64,000 bases of DNA. Source: Siphonodentalium dalli (lineage: Eukaryota > Mollusca > Scaphopoda > Gadilida > Siphonodentaliidae). Each line of letters opens with the position of its first letter. Positions within the stretch are counted from its first letter, which is position 1. The position numbers and the translations under genes are program-made. The notes below the pieces were generated by a model, which was not told the origin of the DNA, ran no database searches, and saw nothing but the letters and a program-made list of their open reading frames with translations. The stretch is taken from the NCBI GenBank assembly GCA_032622095.1, contig CP136067.1, forward strand, positions 133,489,990 through 133,553,989. The letters are read 5' to 3'. Shown in pieces: positions 42,961 through 55,272 of this stretch.

Positions 42961-43160
42961 TAATAGAGAGTTAGAGAAACAGGTCATTCATCACTCATCT
43001 CCGAAAGCTGTCTCCATTCCATCTGACCACACCAACGTGCTTACTTCTGCAGCAGATCTCGACAATTTGATTAATTCATGATTTTGATGGTATTTTTCCT
43101 GTTTATAGTAAATGTTTGAATGGTAGTAAACTGAATAAATCATATTCCTTCTATCCCGGA
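42958..43160 (+). other. CCT5: CCT5 final exon: stop codon and 3' UTR
   Basis: The acceptor CTCTTTCAG ends at 42957 and the next triplet in frame is TGA. The stop therefore lies at the exon start and the exon is otherwise 3' UTR. AATAAA at 43134-43139 would place cleavage near 43155-43165. A second AATAAA at 43363-43368 could give a longer UTR. An open frame to 43081 ([15 protein letters not shown]...) exists in another phase but does not continue the chaperonin. Confidence 0.75.
43134..43139 (+). terminator. Polyadenylation signal AATAAA (CCT5)
   Basis: The canonical hexamer lies ~175 bases after the stop codon in sense orientation, followed by T-rich sequence. The use of this rather than the signal at 43363 is inferred. 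Confidence 0.55.
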
Positions 43161-43169
43161 TCAAAACTG

Positions 43170-45114
43170 TTTTGCAATCTGCATCCGGGACATTCTGGCC
43201 ACGAAATTGACTCCATGGACTGGATTTAATATTTTGATATCTCTAGACTCTATGATTGAAAATTAAAATAATCATTGCGATGTGTTCATATCAAAATGCA
43301 TTGCTCTTTGTACCAATACATGTCATTGTCCTCTCTGTGATGCCATGATATCTGATCTAAAAAATAAATCTTGTATCACGGAAAAACACCTCTGACCATT
43401 CAAGCATATCTGATCTAAAAAAAAAATCATTGAAATTTCATTTTGTTGCTAATTTATTTGCTTTGAATGGGAACAAAATACATTTTCTCTTCATTTTCTG
43501 CGCATAAATAACAATCGTCCTATCTACCATTACCTCATTAGGCCAAAGAAAAATATATTTGGTTGGGGTTTCCAAACCTGCCTACCCTAAGTTTTTGTTA
43601 TGGTTTCAAGAAAATATTTTGAATTTTTTTGGTTAAATGTTTTATGAAAACCTGAAGAAAAAAACAGTTCAAATGTCTCGTAATGTGTTAATTATCAAGA
43701 CAAAGCATTTTGTGAATTACAGTTTATACCAATGAATGAAAATTAATCAGATTGAAGATAAAATACACAATTAAAACTTGGATTTGTTTTATTTTAACAT
43801 ATTCTTATGGGTTTTCTGACGCCCATAAGAATATGTTTAAAAAAATATCAATTAAAAACATAAAATGTTAAGCTTTATACATACCTTAATTGTTTGGCAC
43901 CAACCAGACAGTTTTCTTTGGACTTCAGATGCATTTGTAAGCTGCCCTATACTCAGCCCTGTTAATTAGTGTCGGCTATCAACTGAGTTGAAGCAAATTC
44001 CAAGGCAAAAAGAAATGTTTGGCCGAGGCATTTCAGAGCACTTGCCAATGTTTTGTGCAAAATAGAATCAATTTGCTGCAGACATTGTCAGTGTCACACT
44101 ATGGAAGTCTGTAGACTTAGGGAATATCTTGATAATCAGAAACTTTAAGCCAGATCCAAACAAAATCTGCCATGATAATGGACCAAGTTCCAATTGTAAA
44201 CTGAAGATAAATGTGTAGAGCATGCAACTATGAGGATCCTAGGCTTTTTATCTGAGGTTAACCTTCTGGCCCAGGCATTTTTTTTTAGCCTTGGCAAATT
44301 TCTGCTAATTAACAAGGCTGCATTCTCCCACCATGTTCATTCTGAATGATCGGTTTATTTATTTGAATGTTTGTTTATACAATATACTTATATTGATTTT
44401 TATAGTGCTTGTGTGTATGTTAGGTCATCATGAGTACCTGGCTCACAAAAATAAAAATATCAAACTTTATACGATCTTCATGTTCTCAATCCATAATGTT
44501 TCTCACAGGGGTCAGTAAACATAGGAACCATGCAGCCCTTGATATTCCCCCAAATTCAAGGCCTTTGACGTGGGTTCATTTTAAATAAGATAAATTTTTA
44601 TACAAGCCTGTGGTATAAAAACAATTATTAAGAAGTGCATTTAAATTGACTTGGTTCTAATTTTCATTGGTGACCAAAATGTCCCCTGAAGGAAGTGGCA
44701 GTTTTGAAGGATTTATGGTTGATATTCACTCAGGTACCCAAATCTCGATGGATCTGAAAAGTTGAAGGGTCATTCCGTCATCTTGATATCTCATGCATAT
44801 CTCCAATATGTGAGTTTCAGATCTCTAAACAAAAGAATTTGATTTTACCAATATGGTACAAAGTACCTATTCACTAAATATGTTGCACATCTTCAATGTG
44901 TCTAACAATTTCCTGAAGTTTTAGGTACATAGGGAACAGATTGTTGATTTAAGTTGCACCAAGTGCATATTCACAAATAACTTTTCAAAGTCGAGAAAGG
45001 TTTAATAACTCTAAAATAAAACAAAAAATCCTTTGACAATGCCTGTTGCACATCTTCAATGTGTCAATAACAATGTCCTGAAGTTTTAGGCAAATCTGAT
45101 ACAAACTGTAGTAG
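43170..45114. other. No gene recognised
   Basis: AT-rich sequence with short ORFs only. ATTCTTATGGGTTTTCTGAC, CCCATAAGAAT at 43800-43832 forms a small hairpin (ACATATTCTTATGGG pairs CCCATAAGAATATGT). Nothing else was identified. Confidence 0.6.
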
Positions 45115-45530
45115 TTGCTTTTATGTTTACCCATACCATAGTATGGTAAACATAGTGTCGTTGTCCCGTCGTTCGTCCGTCCGTCTGTCTGTCTGTCCGT
45201 AGACACTTTACGAGTAATGCGATAACTCAAACATTGTTTATCCGATCGGAACCAAATTTTTTCTAAGGGTTTCTCAGTCCAAAATACAGATCGAGTTCGA
45301 ATTTGGGTTTGATCCGAGTTTTTGTTACAGAGTTATGGCCCTTTTTCAACTTATAATTCACGCATTCTGCCATAACTGAAACATTTTTTATCTGATTGGA
45401 ACCAAATTTGGTATGTGAGTTGTTTCACAGCCCAAAATACAGATCGAGTTCGAATATGGGTTTGATCCGATTAATTTTAAAGGAGTTATGACCCTTTTTC
45501 GAGAGAAAAAAAAATTCAATTTTTTTTGGA
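45115..45530. repeat. Pearl/HINE-like tandem element C
   Basis: The head hairpin ATGTTTACC...GGTAAACAT (45123-45153) precedes a GTCC/GTCTGTCTGTCC microsatellite (45170-45200). Two cores (CCGATCGGAACCAAATTTTT, CCCAAAATACAGATCGAGTTC split, GAGTTATGGCCCTTTTTC) repeat at ~130-150-bp spacing. It is the same layout as families A and B with different sequence. GAGTTATGGCCCTT is shared with family B. Confidence 0.65.
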
Positions 45531-47222
45531 TTTAGCTGCTTGCTAAATTTAGCATATACAAATATTAAATTTTGTTTGAACTTTAATAACAATAGAAGAA
45601 AAAAAAAATTGACTCTTTCATTTATTTTAGTTTTATACGATTAATTAGGTGTGATATCCTGTTTTGAAAATATGAAGATTTTATTGCAATAGTTTCATGT
45701 AATATAATGATATCAATAAATTACCATGTGATCATCCAACATCCAGAGTATATGAGAGGATATTTTATAGATGTTGTCATTCCAAGTGAAATCTGTTATG
45801 AAATGAGTGATGACATATGATACAGGGCTCTGGTGGGTCAAGATAAACAACACTGGTGGCTTGCTGTTTGTTTATTCTAACTGTCAAATTGATTAATGGC
45901 AGCATAAGACTGGTGTTTTTCCTATTCTTGAAATTTCATTACAGGGTGAGATGAGGGTCCCCCTCACCTATATAAGTGTCTTCTAAATTCCATTAATTTG
46001 CTTCAAAAATAATTAACCCTTTCCCAAGGTTTCCATAGACACATGCTATAATGAACATGGACTCTTCCTCATATCTCTTAATATCTATTGGGTATCTTTG
46101 CACACTATTCACTTCTATCATTTTTGGTATTGACTGATTAATTGATTTTTGAAAAATATATTAACCCTTCAGACACGTGCTTTCAATTTGGAATTAAAAT
46201 AACAGCTGATAGCCAATATGATTTATCTATGCAATGGGAAACAGGCAGATAAATATACATGACTATTGTAAGTGATGACTTGTTTTGAAAATCAATATGG
46301 TAGATGTCAGTATTTCCAGGAACCTTATTTTCCCATTTGTTCATATTTTCATGGTTGATTGAATTTTAGGGGCCACAGAGCACTTGGAAGATTAACATTG
46401 AAGGTTGTGTCTTTTAGTGTGCAAGCTACTTGTAAAACATTGTAATGTGTGAAACCATTTAATTGAGGGCTAACTTACTTACTTTTATATGAACAATTTA
46501 GTGGTCATAGGGGCCAGCATCACTTTTAAATTGTATAAACTACATATATTATTGAAAACCATACACCCTTGTTATGAAACACTTAATCTTATTTAATACA
46601 CAGGTCAGATCTGATCTTATATCTGTCCATGTTTGATAAACAAATAATGGGGAGGGGGGGGGGGGTAATTAAAGTACCATTCAAATATGAGATGGAATCC
46701 CCTACATGTATGTCGTTCTAAGCAGTCTGGCTTGTCAACAAATTATAATTGCTCTTCAGAAGTGAATAAATTTTGAATATCTGGCATGTCAAAAGTGGCA
46801 AAGATAGGGTTTTATCACTTTTGCTTCCAATGAGTTAACTTAAACTCCTCAACATGTCCTCCGAAATCACTAAACCATTGGGTCTCACAGTGAGAGGTCC
46901 TTGGGTGAATAGGGACAGAGTTATGAGATTTAAAACTACTCCTCTTCACCCCAAATACCCTAGCCTTTCTTAAGACAATTTATTTGAGCTTTTGATTTAA
47001 AGTTGGGTACTGATATATGGATTAATTCCTGTGATCATATCTTTGACAAATTATCAGTTATGGCTAATCGCTATCGCCAAGGTATGGGTTAAACATCTGC
47101 CGATCGTGATCGGCCTCTCGTCAGTTAAGGTGGACCAAGATCATTTCTATAGTCCCCCGAGCTTTAAAAAAAAGTCTTTACGATAGCTATCCAATAATGA
47201 GATTTCGCATATTGAAACCATT
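45531..47222. other. No gene recognised
   Basis: AT-rich single-copy-looking sequence. A G-run lies at 46650-46665. No ORF with a recognisable domain and no repeat family of this window was seen. Confidence 0.6.
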
Positions 47223-49912
47223 ATTAGCTCAACTTTACTTTGTAAAGTTTGAGCTATTGCCATGGCTTTGTCGTCCGTCGTACTTGTGTGCGTGTGTACG
47301 TAAGGCGTCAACAATGCAGGCTACAGGTCGTACCTTTCGTCGGATCATTATGAAATTTGTCATAGCTGTTGACATCAACATTTAGACCAGAATAATTAAT
47401 TTTGGGGTCATTCGGAAAACAAAACATGGCCGCCAGTGGCTGTTGAAATTGGAATGTAGATGGGAACGAGTCATTTTGGGGTCATTCGGACAAAAAACAT
47501 GGCCGCCAGCAGCCATCTTGGATTTCAAAATTTAATCCATTAGCACGGGCCACAGGTCGTACTGTTCGTCTGATCACCATGAAATTTGTCATGGATGATA
47601 ATATTGACATGTAGATGGGAACGAGTAATTTTGGGGTCATTCGGCCAATAAACATGGCCGCCAGCAGCCATCTTGGATTTTACTCTTTGTATGACTAAAT
47701 CCTTTAGCACGGGCTACAGGTCCTACTTTTAGTCTGATCATCATAAATTTTGTCAAGAATGTTAATAATGACATGTAGATGGGAAACGAGTCATTTTGGG
47801 GTCATTCGGCCAAAAAACATGGCCGCCACCAGCCATCTTGTATTTTACTCTTTGTATGACTAAATCCTTTAGCACGGGCTACAGGTCATACCTTTAGTCT
47901 GATCATCATAAAATTTGTCATGGCTGTTGAAATTGGAATGTAGATGGGAACGAGTCATTTTGGGGTCATTCGGACAAAAAACATGGCCGCCAGCAGCCAT
48001 CTTGGATTTCAAAATTTAATCCATTAGCACGGGCCACAGGTCGTACTGTTCGTCTGATCACCATGAAATTTGTCATGGATGATAATATTGACATGTAGAT
48101 GGGAACGAGTAATTTTGGGGTCATTCGGCCAATAAACATGGCCGCCAGCAGCCATCTTGGATATTACTCTTTGTATGACAATTCTTTAGCACGGGCTGCA
48201 GGTCGTACCTTTAGTCTGATCATCATAAAATGTGTCATGGATGTTAACAATGACATGTAGATGGGAACGAGTAATTTTGGGGTCATTCGGCCAAAAAACC
48301 TGGACGCCAGCAGCCATCTTGGATTTTACTCTTTGTATGACTAAATCCTTTAGCACGGGCTACAGGTTGTACCTTTAGTCTGATCATCATGAAATGTGTC
48401 ATGAATGTTAATAATGACATGTAGATGGGAACGAGTCATTTTGAGGTCATTCGGCCGAAAAACATGGCCGCCAGCAGCCATCTTGGATTTTACTCTTTGT
48501 ATGACTAAATCCTTTAGCATGGGCTACAGGTCGTACCTTTAGTCTGATCATCATAAAATTTGTCATGGTTGTTGAAATTGGAATGTAGATGGGAACGAGT
48601 TATTTTGGGGTCATTCGGACAAAAAACATGGCCGCCAGTGGCCATCTTGGATTTAAAAATTTAAATCCATTAGCACGGGCCACAGGTCGTACTGTTTGTC
48701 TGATGATCATGAAATTTGTCATGGATGATAATATTGACATGTAGATGGGAACGAGTAATTTTGGGGTCATTCGGCCAAAAAACATGGCCGCCAGCAGCCA
48801 TCTTGGATTTTACTCTTTGTATGACTAAATTCTTTAGCACGGGCTGCAGGTCGTACCTTTAGTCTGATCATCATAAAATGTGTCATGGATGTTAACAATG
48901 ACATGTAGATGGGAACTAGTCATTTTGGGGTCATTCGGCCAAAATACATGGCCGCCAGCAGCCATCTTGGATTTTACTCTTTGTATGACTAAATCCTTTA
49001 GTACGGGCTACAGGTCGTACCTTTAGTCTGATCATCATAAAATTTCTCATGGTTGTTGAAATTGGAATGTAGATGGGAACGAGTTATTTTGGGGTCATTC
49101 GGACAAAAAACATGGCCGCCAGTGGCCAACTTGGATTTAAAAATTTAATCCATTAGCACGGACCACAGGTCGTACTGTTTGTCTGATGATCATGAAATTT
49201 GTCATGGATGATAATATTGACATGTAGATGGGAACGAGTAATTTTGGGGTCATTCGGCCCAAAAACATGGCCGCCAGCAGCCATCTTGGATTTTACTCTT
49301 TGTATGACTAAATTCTTTAGCATGGGCTACAGGTCGTACCTTTAGTCTGATCATCATAAAATTTGTCATGGATGTTAACGATGACATGTAGATGGGAACG
49401 ACTCATTTTGGGGTCAATCGGCCGAAAACATGGCCGCCAGCAGCCATCTTGGATTTTACTCTTTGTATGACTAAATTCTTTAGCACGGGCTACATGTCAT
49501 ACCTTTAGTCTGATCATCATAAAATTTGTGATGAATGTTAATAATGACATGTTGATGGGAACAAGTCATTTTGGGATCATTCGGCCAAAAAACATGGCCG
49601 CCAGCAGCCATCTTGGATTTTACTCTTTGTATGACTAAATTCTTTAGCATGGGCTACAGGTCGTACCTTTAGTCTGATTGTCATAAAATTTGTCATGGAT
49701 GTTAACGATGACATGTAGATGGGAACGACTCATTTTGGGGTCATTCGGCCGAAAACAAGGCCGCCAGCAGCCATCTTGGATTTTACTTTTCTCTTCATGT
49801 CTATAAACATGCATTAGATATTCAACTTTCCACATTCCTAATGGCTCCATTGACTGTAATACATTAAATTATTCCCTTTCCAAGTTGAGCTACAGTGTCA
49901 TTGACACTTTCA
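47223..49912. repeat. Pearl/HINE-like tandem element A, copy 3 (~2.7 kb)
   Basis: The head TTAGCTCAACTTTACTTTGT at 47223 is followed by a short GTGTGCGTGTGTACG tract, ~16 cores of ~160 bp, and the tail CAAGTTGAGCTACAGTGTCA, TTGACACTTTCATT ending ~49912. The head sequence is closest to the head at 32516 (both have TTTGTCGTCCGTCGT... and ACATCAACATTT). Pairs of cores repeat as larger units around 47580-48120. Confidence 0.8.
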
Positions 49913-50952
49913 TTATATAAACATTACTGTTACAGTGGCATTACCGATCGTTGTCCAATAAGATTCCAAAGTGTAATAAAAACTTGACATTAAACAGGAA
50001 AAAGTTAAAGCATTGACAAATATTCTGATACTAGTAATATTTTAAGACTGTCACTGAAATAATTGAACTTATTAAGTGATTAGCAATGTTTTTTGACATG
50101 TCACTTTAACAGTTTTGTTTACAATAATTGTTTCAGCATACAATATTTAGTTATCTGAGAACTTTCAATAATGAATATAAGAACGTTTTATCTATATCTC
50201 CATGTTTTTCCATTAGTGATGTTTTTAGATATATTTTTTTTGGTACATTTATCCACTGGGAGTGATATGGGGTACCAAAAATGAAGGTGAGAATTTGCCA
50301 TTACATAGCTCGCTGAAGCAAGCACATTTGAAGCAATGAACCCTCATACTGATGTCGTGCCTCCATAAATCTGATATATTTGTACCGGTAATCGCATGAT
50401 CACATACAATTTCGGAGGAAGTGCATTGTGCTGTTTCATTATATTAATTGTAGATCTGTTCTGTGAATATTCAAACTCATGTTCGGACTGATACGCTTCC
50501 CAACTTTCAGTGAAAGGGCTTTCTTTTAAGGAAGTCCCCATAGCCGAGGTGATTGGGTCCACAGGTCCCGGACACATTTAGTCATGACACTAAAAGTACC
50601 TATACATATAGACAAGGTTCCAAACTCCTGAAATGCAGAATTTCCACATATACTCCAATAAGTGGCCAGAAATTCAGCAATATACAAAAACTAAAATTAA
50701 TAATGAAACTCATTCATTTTGTTAATATGAGTCAACCATATACAGCTAGCGACTGGAGATATCTTCCATGAGGAGAAAGGACAAAAAAAGTGGTCGAACT
50801 TGACTCAGTCTGGTCACACGACACCATATTAATTGGTAATCTGTAAATATTAGAAAAAGGACATGAGACCAGACAGTCTTGTTCGACCAATTGTTTTCAC
50901 CGGTCTCCGATGTTTTCAGGGAAAATATCTCCACTGTCCCTGACCAAACATG

Positions 50953-51726
50953 CAGTGTTCGCCCTGGCCCAAAATTCTTTGTAGCCATTATTTTAGCTAC
51001 TTGTGCAATTTTGTTAGCCACTTTTGAAAAATTTAGCCACATACTGTGGGATAAATTAGCACATCGCGGCATCGTTTTACATAATCCACCAAACGCTTGG
51101 AATGCTTCATGACAACTTGTCAAACGGCTCAAACAGTTTGGTCAAACTAGAGTAGATCTCCGAGTCCTCATTATCAGCGAATCTACTATTCAAATTATCT
51201 CCAGAACAGACGCAAACTTCCTGCAGGCTGACATTGCAACCTGTCTAAGTTTAGGTCCATCTTTAATGTCATGTCCGGGAGTGTCATTTCCCATTCAATG
51301 CTGTCCACTGCATTAACGTCAATGAAATGTGAGAAGCTTTTGAATTGGGCGTATATATGACTTCACTCTTTTGGAATCAGTTTAAAACACCGTAAAATAA
51401 AGCCCTTTTGTTACACAAGAAGCCATTATATAAATCTATCTCTAAACGATCACTAATTAATTGCCCAGGGCGTGAAACTGACGCCCGATAGTATAGCTAA
51501 TCGAACACATCCGTAATCTCATCCTTCTCGTCAGCTCTCGCGAATAACATTAAGTTGTCTTGTGCTAAGCCGGTTAATTTCTTTTGTTTACAATAAATTG
51601 TCGTTCAGTCTGCGGTCGACACGAAAAATGCCTGTAGCCATATTTTTAGCCACCAGCATATTTATTTTAGCCACTTCGTATTTTTTTCGCAATTTGATAA
51701 AATGCCTAATGGCAGGGCGAGCACCG
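50953..51726. mobile_element. hAT-like element, CAGTGTTCGCCCTG ends
   Basis: The left end CAGTGTTCGCCCTG (50953) and the reverse complement of the right end (CGGTGCTCGCCCTG) match. An exact 8-bp direct repeat CAAACATG flanks it at 50945-50952 and 51727-51734. TTAGCCAC motifs repeat near both ends. No transposase ORF; non-autonomous. Confidence 0.8.
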
Positions 51727-51808
51727 CAAACATGGTGATCCATATATCAAATTATAGGGAATAATTATAAAGATGTTGTGAATGGTAATAGTTGTCATGG
51801 CATGGTAA

Positions 51809-52394
51809 CAGGGTTCGCGCTGCCACTTGCCAAATTTGCCAATGGTAAAAATAATTCACATTTGGGAAAAAATATTTTCATTTGGCAAGTCACTTTTTAA
51901 TTCCTCTATAAAGTTGAAAAATATCAGTCAATCAATACCATTCATTTTAGGAGACTATTACAATAGAATTATATTAGTGGTGTTTTATATGGTTTCGGAA
52001 AAGTTAACACCTCCATTAAGATGCAGTTAATCTGGTAACATTATTATCAATGGGTGGATGCATGGATTACCAGTATTTAGTGTGGTGGTGGTGTTTACAA
52101 AGTTATCCTCTTGTGATGTTCCCTTGTGATGAAGCAACTCTTCTACCATTTTATTGTTCGGTGATTGGTTTATTGTTGTAAGATAAACCACAATAGAGAT
52201 GCGAGTATAATTAGTAACTAACTGCTTTCCTATCAATATCAAACGTTGTTCAAACCGCGAGTGTCGAAACATAAAACTCAAACAAGGTTGAAGAAAATGA
52301 TACTATCAGGGATAACATTTGGCAAATTCTGATAGAATTTGGCAAAAAATATTTTCATTTGGCAAAAGTAAATTTTGGTCCAGCGCGGACCCTG
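51809..52394. mobile_element. hAT-like element, CAGGGTTCGCGCTG ends
   Basis: The left end CAGGGTTCGCGCTG and right end CAGCGCGGACCCTG are inverted with one mismatch. An exact 8-bp direct repeat CATGGTAA flanks it at 51801-51808 and 52395-52402. ATATTTTCATTTGGCAA is repeated just inside both ends in direct orientation, near 51870 and 52350. Interior ORFs are short and unrecognised. Confidence 0.85.
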
Positions 52395-52402
52395 CATGGT
52401 AA

Positions 52403-53230
52403 TAGTTGTCAAGAAACAAATGTAGTGCAAAGACTTTTATTAAAATATTCAAAACATTAACATATCTCAAAAACAGTCTCCATACAATTTGTATTTACAC
52501 ACATGTATATACAATATATATTTTTATAATAAATTAATATAAAATCTGAATCAATTTCGCGGAGCCTTCTATCATAGGTGTCAGGAATTGTTTCCTGAAG
52601 TATTGAATTGGGAGCCATTTATAAACAGTTTTATCTCACAAAAACAGTTTTTTGTGCATCCAGAACTTTCTCTGAATAGAAATGGCTGATATCTCAGGAA
52701 CTGATACATAACTCAAAAGAAGCCTCCTATTTATAGGAACCAGTCCATGGTACATTGGGAGCCTTCTATAAATAGAACAGGTCAATGTCACAGGAATGAG
52801 TTCATGGTTATGGTTATTAATAGAATAACCTGATGTCGCAGTCAATGGAAAAATAATCAAATCACATGTATACATAAAAGATTGGAATCTATATAAACTT
52901 TGCATTAAACATAACTTATAATAAATAAGGTTGCAATGAAGAAATATAGATATAGCTGGTGACTTATAATGGATGTGAAGTATTCTTAAAAGGCAATAGT
53001 TAAATATAATATTAGATCCTAAATTATTATAAATATAAAAGGAAAAGATAAAATAAATAATAAAACGCAACACACTGATGCTCATAATTTTGGAGAATCT
53101 TTGAGATTTTTTAAAGTGTCAATTTCTATAATTAGTAACTTATATTCTCTCATTTCGACCAAGTTGAGAATATGATTTCAATAACACGTGCACAGACACA
53201 AAGCTGAAAATATGGATTGAGAAAATCAGT
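52403..53230. other. No gene recognised
   Basis: AT-rich. The 149-residue minus-strand ORF at 52636-53085 is rich in I/L/F/Y/S as expected from AT-rich noncoding DNA and shows no domain. GCCTYCTATWWATAGGA-like short repeats occur around 52563-52770. Confidence 0.5.
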
Positions 53231-53292
53231 ATTATAACAATGTGTATACTAACAGTAATAATGATTAATGAAGCATGTATTATCACAGATAT

Positions 53293-53372
53293 AGGTCAAA
53301 GGTCACACGTGGATGGAAATGTTAGTCAAAGGTCACTAGTGGACGGAAATGTAGTCAAAGGTCAGAAATGGA
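53293..53372 (+). promoter_or_regulatory. Three GTCAAAGGTCA motifs in a ~30-bp tandem repeat (DR1-like)
   Basis: AGGTCAAAGGTCA (53293-53305) is a perfect direct repeat of AGGTCA spaced by one base, the consensus bound by HNF4/RXR-type nuclear receptors. Two further AGTCAAAGGTCA motifs follow at ~30-bp intervals within a tandem GTGGATGGAAATGTTAGTCA-type unit. No promoter or gene next to it was identified, so a minisatellite containing the motif by chance is equally possible. Confidence 0.35.
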
Positions 53373-53404
53373 AAGAACTAAGATCGACACCACCTGAGAA
53401 TATG

Positions 53405-53795
53405 ATATTTGTTAAAGACATATTATGTACTTGTTCGGGTGCGTTAAACTGACAAGTTAGTATTCAGGTGCTATGCGAACTGGAGGAATGTATGATTCTA
53501 CTAACATCACCGAAAATCTCAAGCAAATCGACCGCACCACTCCATAGAAAACATTGTCTGAACTACGCTAAATTGTAAATATATACTACTCGAATCGGGA
53601 CGCTTCTATCGGCGATAAACTAACGAAAACGATTTCGACATCAGCAGTCACTGCATTTAATTAATATATAAGAATGATGGTGTGTGTTGTCAATTTAGAT
53701 ATAATATTTGTAAAAATAACTACTTTGAACAAGATTATTCTCCATTTCTATTTGATCACCCTAATGGAGTGTTTCACATCACTTTAAATAGATTT
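53405..53795. repeat. Dispersed repeat, copy 2 (related to 1210-1640)
   Basis: AAAGACATATTATGTACTTG, CGGGACGCTTCTATCGGC and GAGTGTTTCACATCACTTTA occur in the same order as at 1213-1600. The MITE P1 at 53826 follows, as a P2 MITE follows copy 1. Confidence 0.6.
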
Positions 53796-53825
53796 TGGGA
53801 AGCTTGAAATTTACTAAGGAATTTA

Positions 53826-54214
53826 TTAACCCTTTACCCAACAGAAGGGCCATGTGCCAATGCATTCTCTTATATATGCGAGTCGACCATAGGTCGCCTC
53901 GCATATATAAGAGAATGCATTGGCTTAACACATTAAAAATTATAAAATTGTTAAAGAATGTAAGAAAAAATGTTAAAAAAAGATTTTTTTTAGGCCAATG
54001 CATTCTCTTATATATGCGAGGCGACCTATGGTCGACTCGCATATATAAGAGAATGCATTGGCACAGGGCTAACTGTAACTATCACAATGTGGTCAAGGAG
54101 CCGGTTCCAATGATATCCATATTTGTATGGTTCTATTGAGACAGACCGAAGATATTTTAGGCTGTTGAAGCTTTATTTGGCCGGTTCTGGCCGGTTTGTT
54201 GGGTAAAGGGTTAA
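53826..54214. mobile_element. TTAA-flanked MITE, P1 type
   Basis: TTAA-CCCTTTACCCAACAGAAGG to CCGGTTTGTTGGGTAAAGGG-TTAA. Both palindromic modules are complete (53858-53925 and 53995-54061). ORFs reading [20 protein letters not shown] on either strand are translations of the module. Confidence 0.88.
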
Positions 54215-55272
54215 GGGATCTATTACTACAGATGGTTATGACATTGACCAAGTATGATAGTATGATATCTTCTGTCATTCATCAAGTTACCTGGATATAA
54301 ATAGAACGACACAAGTGTGTGAACATGTTAATGTTATCACACAAGTTTGTTGTGACGCGATGGTAAAACGAGAATTGGAGATTCGAGTTTTATATCGCGG
54401 CACGACAAACGAGTGCAATAATGTTAACATATTCACAAAAACTGTTGTTCTATGTTTATTGCACACTCTGAAGATTTTAGTTTGTAATATACTAAAACTT
54501 ACGTCAATATTGTTTATTTAATTGAACAAACGTGTGCTTAATAATACCTAATAATTTAATGAAGAAATTGTCTGTTAAAGTTGACGACGCCAATGACGTT
54601 GTTGACGTAATCGGTTTGTATTGTTAAAAAACAATACTCAAATTTGTTATTGAATGTTTTGAAATCTTCTGCATTTTGCTGTATTTCACACAAATAAACC
54701 ATTGGGTGTGAATATAAAATTTTATGAATGCTCATTTGTGCAAAAATGTATGGTGCATACATCCAGGTGCCGGCACTTTAAAATTGAGAATTTGTTCAGT
54801 GACAGACAGATACTAACACCATGAAGATGACAACTTGGTTCAACAACCAAATCTACACTATATTATAGAATCTATATTTACTATCATACTTAATGTCTTG
54901 CAATCGTTATGAAAAAGAGTACAATGACAAAAATGATGCTCACACAGTTTATATACAAGTTATCACAGCCTTGCTTCGACAAGCCCACGTTACCATGTTG
55001 CCATGGCGATATCTGGTCACGGCAGTGTCCAAATATATTTGCACTTATTCCATCGGCACTGAAGTTAGAACACCACTCCAAAACATGAAAATAATCTTAA
55101 CGATACAAAATCGCGGGCCCATTTGGGTGTTATGACAGAGATATTTCAATATTATGAATACCTATTAGTTAATTGAGGTAAAGATTGATGTGAACTATAG
55201 AGCTGAGAAATCTCGTCACCACATTACTCAATAGTAAGACTGTGGTCTCTTTCATTTAGCTCAGTAAATTAA
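54215..55272. other. No gene recognised
   Basis: Several 60-80-codon ORFs on both strands, none with a recognisable motif or splice context. No repeat family of the window was recognised here. Confidence 0.55.

Noticed and set aside
45285-45315. tRNA B-box-like GAGTTCGAATTTGG
   Set aside because: No matching A box or cloverleaf; the string recurs because it is part of tandem element C (and GAGTTCGAAAACC in B).
52636-53085. 149-aa minus-strand ORF, the longest in the window
   Set aside because: Composition is that of AT-rich noncoding DNA (I, L, F, Y, S), no domain, no splice signals, and short internal nucleotide repeats.
53779-54139. Overlapping ORFs on both strands reading [20 protein letters not shown]
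   Set aside because: This is the translation of the MITE palindrome; being a palindrome it reads alike on both strands, and it recurs wherever the module occurs.
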